This document shows, one piece after another, positions 34,053 to 47,100 of a stretch of 64,000 nt of DNA; position 1 is the first letter of the stretch, and each line of letters starts with the position of its first letter. The notes beneath the pieces are model-generated. The model did not search any database. It saw only the letters and a program-made list of their open reading frames with translations, and was not told where the DNA came from. Both the position numbers and the translations under genes were made by a program. The stretch lies in NCBI GenBank assembly GCA_914767715.1, contig OU612069.1, positions 16,489,387-16,553,386 on the forward strand, in the 5' to 3' direction. Source of the stretch: Membranipora membranacea. Lineage: Eukaryota > Bryozoa > Gymnolaemata > Cheilostomatida > Membraniporidae.

Positions 34053-35944
34053 GAAGTATGTGAATGCTTCTATTTACTGTATTGATAAATTTTCTTCTAT
34101 TTTTTCAGGCACTTACCTTCACCCCAAAACCATGCCTTCAAGGAAATTCCAATATCTGATTGTCATGATATAAGTGTCCGCATGAAAACCATACTGATTA
34201 ACGATATTGTTGGAAACTTCTATGTACAAAAGTATTTTGTACAGAGTTTATAACTAAAATCCAAATTGGGTGCCCGAGTGTTTTTACTGAAGATTGGAGA
34301 TTTAGTGTTTTAAGATTGAAGTAAAGATTAAGTCAGTTTAATTGAAAAATCAATGGAGGATTTCCTTAGTTCAAGTATACTGGGCTTCAGTCCGGCAATT
34401 TGATTTATCTACTCAGGTTGGGTGTGTAGATAACTCCACACAACAACAAAAAAGTGTCTGATCTGGGATCACAAGGTCCTGAGTTCGAGCCCACACCGGG
34501 TGCATTGTTTGTCTAGAAAAAAATGATCACCTTCATATACTATTAAACTCGATGGCTTAGTTCTTATAGGTATTTATGAACAGCCATTTTTTGTCCAGTA
34601 CTTGAAGAATTTATTCTGAAAATGAGAGTTTAAAAATTAAAGATTGCTCTATTTTTCTCAGCAGCTTTGACAGCTTTGTGTGCGGGGAGCCCCCAGAATT
34701 TTCATTAAATATACTGCCTATACTGAGATTGAGTCCATTTGATGGCTGTGTTAGGTTTTGGATGCAAAATATTTATAAGCTTGATTTGGAGTTTGATGGG
34801 TAAAACCTTGACATTGACTAAATCAACATCTCTTAATCATAACTTATAGCATGATATTATGGCATTCAAGTGCTACGTGTCAGTGAGTTTTTAGACCTTT
34901 TAATTCAATGGCATCATGTGACCCACTCTGGCCTTTGATCAGTTTCTCATTACCTTTCTTTTATTGAGATGCACGCAATCTGATCTATTTTGCAGTTGTT
35001 TTGGCTAACACGGTGTAAAAAGAATGTGATCAACTACCTTTCAAGTTCATCAAAAACAACTTGGAGGCAGACAAGTGTTAAGATGCCGAGTATGATGGAA
35101 TCCACTACCAAACGTGTTTTAACCATCAACTAATGATAAGTCCATTGCTGTGATAGTCGATGTCTCTCTCTCTCACACCTGCACCTGATTCATCTTAGCT
35201 CAAGACAATCACTATGCTCATCAAGATTAATCTAATGTTTTTCACTGAGCCTATTGGCTTAATTTTTGTGAGACCTCTGAGTTAAAAATGTTGTCAGGAC
35301 CAATTCTACTACTCCTCTCGATACTGAGAAATATTTCTATGCAATATTTCACAACGATGCAAACTAATATGCCATCTACTCTAAGTGCCATTTTTATTTT
35401 TATATCCTGATAACTTTCCGCCACTCGTCCCCAATCAGTTTGCTGTGTTTGTTTTTTCTTATATGCAGTTCCATGTCATCTGCCCTTAGATATAGTTTAG
35501 TTTAATGATATTTTCAGTTGATTGCGAGAACTTATTTTCCCACTTATATTTTTACTGTTTTTAGAAATATCCTGTTCTCAATAAAATTAGACCAAAAAGG
35601 TAACCAATACTCCACAACACCTTGATCAAACCAGTGCTCCGACGATTTAGCTAACATGACCCATGCTCTCCAAGCTTATAACCGTTTAGTTCCGTTGTTT
35701 TGATCCAAATAATTTTTCAAAAGAAACAAACAGGTCTCCCCCAGCATCAAATGTGGATGGACGTAGAATGCATAATAAGCCTAGACTGGACACCGTATAC
35801 ATCTAGATTGAGGTACTTAATTGGGGGTGACCTTATGACATGGAATTGTCCAGTAGCAATAATTTTACCATTGATTCAAAGTTCCAAGTCGAAGTTTTTT
35901 TGTTGAAATCTGAAACTCGGTTACATCAGTATCCAAACAGTACC
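34053..35944. other. Noncoding stretch
   Basis: AT-rich, with no supported exon. Around 34395-34520 a GAGTTCGAGCCC motif resembles a Pol III B box, and a further tRNA-derived SINE is possible, but I see no convincing A box. Confidence 0.4.
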
Positions 35945-36680
35945 TCCTGATATATATATATATATATATGTATATATCAATGTATACATTTCCATGGCAG
36001 CAACCATCATCCGAAGATGTCCTCCCTGATTTGCAAAAAAATCAAGGGAATAAAACTCATTTCAATGAAAACAAATGGTTTGACAATTTGCCTACGACTG
36101 TGCTTGCGGCTTGGGTACGTTGCCTTTGGGTTGGTGTATTTGCTGTGTGTTTGTAGCACTGACCTGATTGGACGCATGGTGGTGATAATTGGTTTGCTTG
36201 CCTTGGTGTGGGGTCTATTGTTTGCACTACTGCATTGCCCTTCAGTGTGGATTTGGCTAACTATTAATGAGCATCTCTCTTCAGTTATACTATAATTGAA
36301 TTTTCCTTAATTTTACCTGTGATGTATTGAGTCATAGGAGTTGACGAGAGCCTCCTGGATCACTGAGAGAGGTGAGATCTTGTATTGCATTATTATTTTC
36401 ATGTTTATTGATGCTCGCATTACTGATATTATTGATGTCAGATTTTTTGTTGTCAATGATTTGATGTCATTATCATTGTCATTGGTATTTATGCCATTTA
36501 TCAGAACTGAACTTATGAAATGGTTTTTCTCTTATTTCAGTTTTACAACACATATCGTTATAATATAACACATCAAACCGTAACTCAACCCAGAGACCTG
36601 GTTCTACACACCCCTATAACACCCGCAAAACAATTATTACAATAAACACAGACAATGCAAATTTAAATGTATGTATGATA
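35945..36680. repeat. TA-microsatellite-headed repeat, copy 2
   Basis: (TA)n at about 35949-35970, then CAACCATCATCCGAAGATG and ~80 bp matching 13768-13935. The final GACAACGCAAATTTAAATGT part of copy 1 is matched about 600 bp later (about 36648-36672). The middle may be a nested insertion. A hydrophobic ORF inside has no recognisable homology. Confidence 0.5.
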
Positions 36681-37129
36681 CTGACCTCACGACAGTAAAA
36701 CACTTAATTTCCTGTTAATGGTACAGAAACAAACTTCATCTTCCTCCTGTAGCAATCTGGCCACCGATTTCTTGAATAAAGTCAAATCTTAGCGAACACA
36801 GAAGTTGTATTATTGATAATTATTTGGAGTTGTGTTCTTTATCCATATGAAGCCACAACTCCGAGCCAAAGTATCATCTATGATTACCACCGCTACTTCA
36901 AACGCCAAATATAGTGCAGGATTAATGCCATTACTAAAAAAGGACTCTAGAACCCCAAGATCAAATGCCTCTCCTCTTTCCCCCGAATAACCAAATGCCA
37001 TCCTTCTTTCATTCCCAAACTGTATTCTTTGTCCGACCTCCTCGACTTGTGGGGTGTGGTCATAAAGTATATCTACATATTATATACTATGGTGTACAGG
37101 AATCCGCGACAACTTAGCCAGAGACAAAC

Positions 37130-37292
37130 TTAGCGCAAGCTCGGGCAAGGTTTGGCTCAGGCTAAGTTTGGCTCGGGCTCAGTTTGGCTCGGGCTAAGTT
37201 TAGCTCGGGCTGAGCTTGGCTTGAGCTAATTTGGCTCGGTTTAAGTTTGGACGGGGCTAAGTTTGGACAGGGCTAAGTTTGGACAGGGCCAA
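37130..37292. repeat. GGCTAAGTTTGG minisatellite
   Basis: About nine degenerate units of 17-20 bp built on GGCTAAGTTTGGCTCGG, shifting to a GGACAGG variant at the right end. Clearly more GC-rich than its surroundings. Confidence 0.8.
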
Positions 37293-37499
37293 GTGATCGC
37301 GCTTCCGTGTACAGCATATAACAACTATATGAATCTGGTTGATTGTTAAAAGAATGCCATTACCAGAAGACTGGGGCAGAGTCTGATAACTTCCATTCAT
37401 CTGTTGAGAGAACTTTTGATGCTTATGTCCAACTTACTATTGGCAAATTGGGATTATCTACTGTATTATCCACAATTTTTCATATCAGCCTCATGTCAC

Positions 37500-37935
37500 T
37501 TCTGCAGCAAAATGGAAAAAGTAGTTTTACTTTAATGATAGTAACTCTTTGCAACCATCTTGGCTTTGCCTCGGCTATAAATAGTATCAGACCAAGGAGT
37601 TAGGGTCACTCTCATTCTAACTCTTTGATCAGACTCAACTTAATTTCTGCATCCACATTTTCTAATGTGCGCTTTATATTTTTGCATGTTTTTTAAATCA
37701 TATCATTATTTTTGTTCAATTTTAAAATTGTTCAAGAATTTATAGTAATACTGGAGTATGAGAACATATTATGTAAGGTTCAATATCCACCATTGCCATA
37801 AGCTCAAAGAATTTACCAGAAACAACTGTCAAACCTTACCCTGTCAATTATGCCAATTGGATTCATTTCTGCCAATTTTTACATTGGCTGCCACCAATGA
37901 ACTAAACCTTAGTTCATTGCTGCCACCAATCTAAA
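37500..37935. repeat. Degraded copy of foldback family E
   Basis: 37508-37600 matches the conserved inner arm of the 1.24-kb element (AAAAAGTAGTTTTACTTTAATGATAGT-like block). About 37811-37850 matches its outer arm (CCAGAAACAACTGTCAAACC). The middle is largely lost. Confidence 0.55.
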
Positions 37936-40043
37936 TAACCTTCTATGAATTTGAATATGTTAATACAAGTTCAAACTTATTTATGAATATTTTGGTAAGG
38001 ATCGATCAATTACCCATCAAATAGATTCTAGAACTACTCTATCAATGATTGCTTTCGATCTGGTACTGCTATGATTTATCTCCTCCTCTTACCATATGCA
38101 GATCACCCTTTTTAGCTATCAGCTGTCAAGGAACAATCACAATCTGATATCTTCCAAAATTTTCAAATATTTTAATACGAAATGCAATGTATGAAAAGCA
38201 CAATGACCTACAAAATCCGAAAGGTTTCAGTAAAAGTGTCTTGATTCAAACTCAGTGTTCCTGTACTAGAATCTTTTTCTTCAATAATTAATACATTTCA
38301 GTGCTTGATACCGCATGACCTCATATAAACAGTCAAGTATCTTTGGAACTTTATCCCATAGCTGAATATATCTTTAGATGTGATCACGTGTTTTAAAAGC
38401 AGAGTCCCACTCCTGCAGATGGCTGAAAAGCTGACATCGAGATTGAACTATTATCATTGAATCTCCTGATAAATAGTCGATTCAATAGTAGCATCTGTAC
38501 CATGATTGTTCTCGCCCCATTCCATATTTATTTTGATCTCAGGTGGTCACACCAATTGCTAACAATGAATTTTGGCTACATAAGTTAGCTCATGCTGTAG
38601 CAATCAAATATGTACAGTGTAAGCCACTCAATTCAAACTCCAGGGGACCCAAGAAATCAGTTCTAACTATGAATTGTACTAATTACAGTTTTGTCATCTC
38701 GCGGGGACTTTCAACGAATGCGGGGCGTATTTCAGGGATTTTACAAACGGCAACTTGTTTTTTGTTGAACTGTGCAATGCAAGTGATTTTGGAAATAAAA
38801 CCCTGATGACTAGTGAACAGAAGTAATCACTGAATTGGATATTTGGGGTGGGCAGCTTTGTTTAAGGGTGTAAAATCCAGATACTGATCACTCCCTTTGT
38901 CTGCATTGTCAAAAACAAACATCTGAACAAGGACTTACATTCTTCCTTGATTAGAAAAGGCAGCTTTGAATCATGAGTCCTCTGAATATGGAGTTATTTT
39001 CTTCTTTGGTAGGGTAAGATAACTTCCAATCACAGTTACATTTCCGAATTAAATGAGTCTAATAACAATTGGCTGGGCTTGGACCACAGTCAGGTGTCTG
39101 AATTAACCGGAATTTCGAATTATCAGGATTCTTTCTAACCAACTTACACTGTTCACTGTGTTTTCATGTAAATTCATAGCATGAGCAGAGTTGTCACCTC
39201 TTGGTTCGCCCTAGAAATCTGCATCGGTGCCCGCAGCCCATACAATATACTTGTACCGATAGGCTGAGATTGAGATATAACTTCAAAAAACAACTGTCTC
39301 GGTCAGGGGACCTTGCTGTCCTAACCAACGGATCAAGGCAGATATTTACAAGAATAGCAAATTGGTCTAACCATGTTTGAAATCATAAACAGTCCTGTAT
39401 GGTAATGAATGGAATGAATTTGCATCCAGTTGATCATCTCGCAGAAAATTGTGTGATATAAAGTTGTCATTAATTTTCATGTCGTTTGCCTGTCTAGTGT
39501 GATACCCAAATCTGAGTAAACTTATATAGATATACTGGAAAAGCTTTCAAAGCATGTGCACAAGAATAATTTTACCCCTTATAGACAATTATGATGAAAG
39601 ACTGTCCAAACTTAATATTGAAGAACTTAGCGTAAATTTAAATGTCTTATGTCAGCGATAAGTTTGTAAAGTTCAATCCTACGAGGACCATGTTTGCAAT
39701 GATTCGCTTCAGCTGTCTCAGCATGGTGGGAGGACAACCTTTTATGATGAACTGCTGTTTAAAAATTTCATTTAATTCCATTCCTTCTGTTTCACACGGC
39801 CTCATTTGTCAAGATACCTTTAAGGCCATTGTGATATTTTAAGTGTATTGTAAAAGCGATAAAATTATAAGTAACAATTGCAATCCTGTACACACATAAA
39901 ATATGATTTTATCACCAGATCCTTTCATAATATAATTGGCAAATTTAAGTAGGGCGCAGCTAGTAGGACGTGGAAACAGGTACATATCTCATCTCATTGT
40001 TTACACTGGCATATGTGAATATTGAAATGACTAGAATATGAGC
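37936..40043. other. Noncoding stretch downstream of the nucleotidyltransferase-TPR gene
   Basis: No gene or repeat is recognised. Its right part must hold the 3' UTR of the minus-strand gene ending at 40044. Confidence 0.4.
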
Positions 40044-43000
40044 TTATGCATTGTCAAGATTATTCAGTGACCTAGCGATATCAGAATTATCACTAGTCTC
40101 ACTATGTATTCGCTTATGCATTTCCAACGATAGCCTCTGGTATTCTTTAGCTTTGTCATACTCATTCATTGCTTGGTATATGGAACCTAGATCCTTCAGT
40201 GACACAGCGATATCAGGGTGATCGTTATTCTCACCGTGTATACGCTTACACATGTCTAGTGATAGTCTGTAGTATTCCTCAGCTTTGGTATACTCGTTCA
40301 TTGCTTCGTATGTGTTTCCCAGGTTTTTCAGTGACACATCAATATCAGAATGGTCACTATTCTCACCGTGTATACGCTTACACATGTCTAGTGATAGTCT
40401 GTGGTATTCTGCTGCTTTGTTATACTCGTTCATTGCTTCGTATGTGTTTCCCAGATTAGTCAGTGACACATCAATATCAGAATGGTCACTATTCTCACCG
40501 TGTATACGCTTACACATGTCTAGTGATAGTCTGTGGTATTCCGCTGCTTTGTTATACTCGTTCATTGCGTGGTATGTGGTACCCAGGTTATTCAGTAGCA
40601 CTGCGATATCAGAGCGATCACTATTCTCACCGTGTATACGCTTACGCATTTCTAGTGATAGTCTGTAGTATTCCTCAGCTTTGTTATACTCGTTCATTGC
40701 TTCGTATGTGTTTCCCAGGTTATTCAGTGACAGAGCAATTTCGGAGTGGTCACTATTCTCACCATGTATACGCTTACGCATTTCTAGTGATAGTCTGTGG
40801 TATTCTGCTGCTTTGTTATACTCATTCATTGCATGGTATGTGTTTCCAAGGTTATTAAGTGACACAGCAATATCAGAGTGGTCACTATTCTCACCATGTA
40901 TACGCTTACGCATTTCTAGTGATAGTCTGTAGTATTCCTCAGCTTTGTTATACTCGTTCATTGCTTCGTATGTGTTTCCCAGGTTATTCAGTGACACAGC
41001 AATATCAGAGTGGTCGCTATTCTCACCATGTATACGCTTACGCATTTCTAGTGATAGTCTGTAGTATTCCTCAGCTTTGTTATACTCGTTCATTGCTTCG
41101 TATGTGTTTCCCAGGTTATTCAGTGACAGAGCAATTTCGGAGTGGTCACTATTCTCACCATGTATACGCTTACGCATTTCTAGTGATAGTCTGTGGTATT
41201 CTGCTGCTTTGTTATACTCATTCATTGCATGGTATATGTTTCCAAGGTTATTAAGTGACACAGCAATATCAGAGTGGTCACTATTCTCACCATGTATACG
41301 CTTAAGCATTTCTAGTGATAGTCTGTAGTATTCCTCAGCTTTGTTATACTCATTCATTGCATGGTATGCGTTTCCCAGTGCATTAAGTGACACAGCAATT
41401 TCGGAGTGGTCACTATTCTCACCATGTATACGCTTACGCATTTCTAGTGATAGTCTGTGGTATTCTGCTGCTTTGTTATACTCATTCATTGCATGGTATA
41501 TGTTTCCAAGGTTATTCAGTGACACAGCAATATCAGAGTGGTCGCTATTCTCACCATGTATACGCTTACGCATTTCTAGCGATAGTTTGTAGTTTTTTAT
41601 AGCTGCTTCGTATTTCTCCATTTCAAGCATTATAAATCCTTGGTAAGATACAGCATCTGACATGTCTGCACATGTGACATTTTCGCCGTATACACGTCTG
41701 TACATGTCTATTGAAGAAATCATGCACTCTTCAGCTGCGCACAAATCTCCTAAATTAATGTAGTTTTCTCCCATCACTTTTAGTAAGAGAGCTATCCTTG
41801 GATGATCAACAGTCTCACCATAAATCCTGCTGTAGGTTACCCTGGATCTCCTAAAGTAAATTTTAGCGTTATCGTAATGTTGTTGGTTATAAAAGTCTAA
41901 CCCTATTACATAATATCCATGTGCAGCTTCAGGTACTAAACTTTCCTCTCCGTACAGATGTTCAAACATACTCTGATATCTTCTGCTGTATTTGACTGAG
42001 GTCACCTGGTCATGCTGTTCATGGTACAAATAGGCCAGTGCCTCTATACATTCAAGCAATGATGATGTTTGTTGCTGTAATATTTTTAGTATTTCCTCAG
42101 TGGATAGATTTTGTAGGTCAACACTTATGGTGCTTGCATGAGGACTGTCAATCTGATCACCATAATAATCATACTTCACTTCTTGGCACGCCTTTATATA
42201 AAAATATTGAAGGGCTTTGAGGAGATACTTCTCAGCTTTGTCACATTGTCTCAAATCAACATATAAGCGCCCTATGCTAAGCAAGTAATCTCCTGATGAT
42301 TCTTCACCTACACCCTCCAAAGTGTTGAGTGCAGCGATCCGATCTCCTAGATGACGCTGGCAGGCAGCGATCCTAAGACACACTGATTTGGTCTTGTAGT
42401 ATTTATCATTCTCTCTGAGATGAATGAGAACTTCCAGAGCTTGCCTGAAGTAAAAGTTATCTGTGAAAATATTTGCTACCAGATACCTTATTTCTTGATT
42501 ACAAATGGCGCTGTGACTACCAAGCCAGTCTAGAATGTCGTCCTCGGCTAAGTGCTGTATTGGCCCGAAGTGCTCATTCAGCAAATTGAATGCTAGCTTT
42601 GTGTGCCCAGTATGCTGGAGTGTCGATATCTTGCATAGGAATGTCTGGTCATTCGCATTCGCTGTTGTTTTATAACCCATACACACAGTACCCAATTGAT
42701 CAGCGTTTACTTCCCCTAGTTTATCCTTTAAAGGAACCATCATATCAGCTAGTGCCAGGATAAGACCTATGTGAACATACAATCTATTCCCAGGTGAATT
42801 ACAATCAACCTTTAATTTTGTAGTTTCTGTTGTTTGCTTCTCTGCTGTTGAAATCCTGTCATCTTGAGAGTCATGGTACAGGTAAGCTGAAAGTCTGACA
42901 AAACAGGCAACAGCAAGCTGAAAGATCAATGATTTATACAAATCCTCTGATATTTTCCCAGTCGAGTGCAGGCGTTCTGCAGTTGTCCATGCATCTTTTC

Positions 43001-45596
43001 CAAACACCTGATGGATCACTGCCAGATCATACAACAGTATTGATGGAAATCTGTAGAGTTGCCTCTTCACGTCTACTGTATAGGCTTGATTCAGCAAGCG
43101 ATCATCAGGGGTAAAGTCAAACTTCTTCATATCGTTTGCCAGCATGTCTATATTTGCATTTGCCCGTGCTTCACTGAGCTTGATAGACTGTATGAATTCC
43201 TTGAGGGTACAGAGTAGGTTACTATTCCCATTAGAATATACCTCTGTCATATAGGAAAGCATCGCTGTAAGATCACCTTTCAGGGAGTCTTTTGTAGGGT
43301 TTTTCAGTACATGCTCATATGCAATGCCTAAATCACTGGGAGTAGTTATGAAACTGCATTTATTACTGTTCTGTCCATTACCTGTTGGTATGTTGCCAGC
43401 CTCTGCAGACAAGCCGTCGATTTTGAATCCATTCTTTGATTCGTCGTCAAACCACCCATTCAGTTCTTCAATTGCCATATACTTAAGCTTAGTTTCCCCG
43501 AGATTACCTATTAGAAAATAGCTGGTCATTGCTAATTTCCTGAAATAGTCTTCAGTCTGCGGTGTTTTCTTCTCGATTAGAAATATGTATTCGAGATCAG
43601 AGTACGGGGTTGCCTCCCCTCGAGCTAGTGAGCCTATAGCTATAACTGAAAATCCACATGGTGGTTCCTGGACCAGAGTTTCCACACTTTTATCTATGAT
43701 AGTGTGAATAAAGTCGATCATTCTCTCCGTGCATAGTGTAGATACTGTTTGAGCAGAATCAACTAGCTGTCCCATCATATCTTCCGTTGGCATTGGTTCT
43801 TCTGAATTCACATCAAATCGCATGGATAGTTCGTCAGTTACTTGGTTTTGAATTCGAACCTCATCTCGTATCTTATGTAGATTGCTGAGAAGATCAGTAG
43901 TTATTTCCTGCTGTTGATCATAGCTGATCACAGCTGATCCCTTCCAAAATGTCTGCTGAACCTGGAATACTCTTTCTTTCCAGCCGTCATATCTTGGTTT
44001 TCTCACTGACACAGAGTTGAAGAGTGTGTGCGCCTGTAAAATGAAAACATGACTCCGATTATGGTAAAAAGTAGCAAAGTACTTGTTGGCTTTGAGAATG
44101 CGTTTGCAAGTGTAGGGAGAGCATTGGATGGAATCACTTCGCAACCAGCATAATGTCTTCCTTTATACACCACAGGATTTGTAAGACATCTGATTTGCTT
44201 TATTATTGCAACAAGTCGCGCGCCTGTCATGATTGAGATAACTTTGCGTTTGGATTCTATTTTTCATAATGTGGTGGATTTTTCACCGCAGCTGGACAGT
44301 CAAAATTTATTTCACTTAAATTCAAGTTGTAATCATGTTATTTGTCTTCCTGTTAGGAGGACTCATCATTTTAGTAAATTTTCTAATTTTAATTTTATCA
44401 AACCCACCCAGTATTTTCAATTTTATAGCCATGGAATTTTCCTTAGCAGTAACATTTTTCACATGCCTCACAGGATCATTGTTAACCTAAATACTATGTT
44501 TTAACAATGATTTTAATAACTCAACACTAGTGGAATCAAATCAGCTAGTATTTTGCAGCTGAAGCTGCCACACCTTATATTTTAAACAAATCAATAGAAA
44601 ACAATACAGTGCCATAGGGAGTTAAACCCACTGAAGTAAGTGTTCTTGAGTTCTGCCTGCTGGCTGACCTCCCTGCCTTGTCATAAATTTGCCTTGTACT
44701 CTGTTGCTTGGCTGTTGTTTGGCACACTTGTCTCGCCAGATAAATTAGGTTACTATCTTGTCCATATCCCCCTCAATTTATCTTGCCTGATAAAATAGCT
44801 TACTAGTTTGTCCATATCCCCCCCCCCCCCCAATTTGTCTTGCCTGGTAAATTAGGTCACTAGCTGTCCATAACCCCTCCCAGATCGCCAGTTAAATAAA
44901 GTTACCATATTTCTCCATATCTCCCTCCTCCCAAATTCAGTCCCAAAGTCAGGTCAATAGTATTCCCACTAAGATAGAGTCAGCGTACTTGTTACATTCC
45001 GACAAAGATAGTGTCGGCGATTCCCAATTGATCGGACATTGAATTTGAATATTGCTTTACAATCAGCAGCATCTTTATATCAATTATTTCTTCTTTAAAA
45101 ACATTTTTTTGCCTAAAATTTAAAAAAATCACACTGCTCAGGACAAGCTGCTCAATCTATTTATAATTTTCAAACTCAAAATCAGATCAGAATGGATGGA
45201 GTTATTGACAGAAAACCTGGATTTTAGACAGTAAATCAACAATAGCATCATTGCTTCTACACCTTCCAATGTCGTTACGTCGCCCAGAATTAAATGCCTC
45301 AATGCTAATGCTGCATATTGTGTGTCCTGTCTAGGTTTGATTGAGTCCATGGTAAGAGCACTGATTAGTTTTATTATACCAACAGATTGCTGTCGTCATT
45401 CTTCGGATAATCTTATTATTTTATTATAGCTTACCCTCAGACAATCTGTCCAGTCGTCAGTTTTCTGATATTTCTTGTAATAAAACTCTGCTAGTCGTAC
45501 CAAGTGCTTCACTTGGACCTCCAGATTATATTTACCTCCAACACTGCAGGAGTAATCCCTCTTGAACTCATGTAAATAATCCTCGTTATAAATCAT
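40044..45596 (-). CDS. GlnD-like nucleotidyltransferase-TPR (KLC-type) fusion protein
   Basis: Two exons: 45596-45435 (54 codons, phase 0) and 44033-40044, about 1383 residues in total. The large exon could be read open to 44144, but a good acceptor (TTTTACAG) ends at 44034, and joining to the upstream exon (donor GTAAGC) gives a continuous helical sequence, AEFYYKKYQ to TLFNSV. The ATG at 45596 directly follows an acceptor-like TTTCAG, so it may not be the true start. The middle has a Pol-beta-fold signature, GSLARGEATPYSDLEY (residues 188-203), and then a helical region with VKRQLYRFP and RLHSTG, as in PII-uridylyltransferase/DUF294 proteins. The C-terminal ~500 residues are TPRs. No published function is known to me; nucleotide transfer to a protein or RNA partner chosen by the TPRs is inference. 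Confidence 0.86.
40047..41600 (-). repeat. Array of eleven 132-bp (44-residue) TPR repeats
   Basis: Eleven full units and a partial twelfth follow the consensus I-A-V-S-L-N-N-L-G-N-x-Y, AMNEYNKAxEYxRLSLEM, RKRIHGENSDHSDI, the 42-44-residue kinesin-light-chain type of TPR. Units are nearly identical in DNA, and blocks of three units (396 bp) repeat in 40463-40858 and 40859-41254. The array ends within a repeat at LDNA and a stop. Antisense open frames here are by-products of the repeat. Confidence 0.93.
43400..43700 (-). other. Nucleotidyltransferase signature of the TPR fusion protein
   Basis: The minus strand at 43590-43634 encodes GS-x10-D-L-E, that is hG-S-(x)n-D-h-E, the metal-binding loop of Pol-beta-like nucleotidyltransferases. 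The residues RGE and PYSD around it are shared with bacterial GlnD. A third acidic residue could be the Asp in GFKIDG about 60 residues on (about 43416-43418). That assignment is inferred. Confidence 0.75.
44737..44935. repeat. Degenerate ~50-bp tandem repeat with poly-C tract
   Basis: About four units share the pattern GATAAATTAG, TTACTA, TTGTCCATATCCCC and AATTTGTCTTGCC. The second unit carries an expanded run of about a dozen C residues (from about 44819). Confidence 0.65.
45030..45337. repeat. Foldback family D, copy 2 (right half)
   Basis: It matches 31570-31872 in the same orientation, including CATCATTGCTTCTACACCTT and GTGTCCTGTCTAGGTTT-like ends. The left arm is missing, so this copy is truncated. 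Confidence 0.72.
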
Positions 45597-47100
45597 CTGA
45601 AAGACAAGATAAAAATGTCTGTGCAATATCAACGGTCAATAATTGTGAGGCCCCCTAAAATGTGTTCATGACGGATATGATTGATTTTCTTATATATGTG
45701 AATTGTAACATTAACTTCCCTTCATCATAGAAGATCAGAAGTAGTCCAGAATACACCAACAGTTAGCTTTCAGTTTATTTTAATGGCTTTAAGGCAAAAA
45801 TTTGACGGTGTTTATATGTGTAGATAGTTTGTATAAATACTATGTCATAGTTTCTACACCTCTCAGTTTGCCAGTTAGGGAGAAAATCAGTTTTTTAACT
45901 GGTGCAAATAGGAGGAGATAAATCATAATAATTGCCCATGGAATCCCAGTATTTTGCCTGAGAATACAAAATTATTCCCATTCATACATTTTCAGCTCAG
46001 TTTAAAAGGAATTGGAGCAAGATTGTAAATCGTACTGCAGGGTGAAATGTTATGAGACAGGTTACAATTATGACTCAAAGTCAAATTAAGTCAGCAAATG
46101 TATATGCAGAGAGATGTGAGTGCATCTTAGAAAGATTTTCAAAGGCTGCAGCCACCAAATTCAATCCAATAGAGGGAAATTGTATTTGATATGACCTCTT
46201 AAACAACAATTGCTACAAGAGTTTGTGGTCAACTGTTTTGTGAGAGGGCTGCATCGAGAGAAGCCGGCAAAGGAAGAAGCAGCTACTGGAATTTCAAGGA
46301 AAAAACTTTCAAACATTTGTATTAACTCCTTGGTTATAATGAAACCAGCACATTTACCACATGCAGACTTAATTCATTCACTTTATAGCTGGTGTAACAT
46401 ATAAATCAGATGACTCTGTGAAGGACCATGGGATGCGAAATAAGTAGAGACTGCATAGCTCAGACAATTCTATAATAGAATCGATAATGTCGTTTCCCCC
46501 TGTTTCCGTAAGTTAACCATGTTGATGTTCCTTGTTTATGGTACGGAATTAACTGTTGTTTCCTATAACAAGAACATGCTCTTTCGAAGTGTCATTTTGA
46601 TATCATAGAAAATAACAAATGTACAGTTGACGTGTTTTGGCCTGGAGTGGCTACTATAAAAGCTCTGGGAACCCGATGCAGGTCAAGCTTTTTAGAACCA
46701 AAACTTAAAAGCCAACATATCTATTGGATAAAAGACTAATGTATTTTCGTATCACAGTTGGCTGTATTTTATACACCATCGTTATACCAGGTTGGTTAAA
46801 ATGAAATTTAGTGATTAAGTAAAACACATAGTTGGATTTCTTCTCCCCTGACCTCGTAAATAGAACCTGGATGATGCAAGAAAATATCGTACGCTGGCAA
46901 AATAACCCAGTACATGGCCATTAAAATCTATTGGTAATGTTATTTGTATTGGTATTGACCTAATCATTTTGTTCTGTCTGATGATCTGAGTCTATGAACT
47001 AGGCCACACGACTGCTTCTCAAGACCCAAAGTTACCCTCCCGATACCGCCTCGTAACATCTAAAAGGCCTTGCAGTTCCCCGAGACTGCATGCAGGCTCT
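45597..47100. other. Region upstream of the nucleotidyltransferase-TPR exon
   Basis: No further exon is recognised, although the gene's true 5' end may lie here. Bases about 45770-45900 form an inverted pair with 48735-48830 (shared AGAGGTGTAGAAA and ACATAGTATT). Confidence 0.4.

Larger units (their letters stand above)
44034..45434. other. Intron 1 of the nucleotidyltransferase-TPR gene
   Basis: A 1.4-kb GT-AG intron. It holds a degenerate ~50-bp tandem repeat with a C-tract (44737-44935) and a family D foldback half (45030-45337). Confidence 0.65.

Noticed and set aside
36017-36295. Hydrophobic ORF resembling a membrane protein
   Set aside because: It lies inside a dispersed repeat, has no family resemblance and no splice context.
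40169-41602. Several plus-strand ORFs of 70-131 codons across the TPR array
   Set aside because: They are antisense shadows of the 132-bp repeat and share its period; the minus-strand frame is clearly the coding one.
40044-44144. Kinesin light chain gene
   Set aside because: Only the TPR type is shared; the N-terminal half is a nucleotidyltransferase region, and the KLC heptad-repeat domain is absent.
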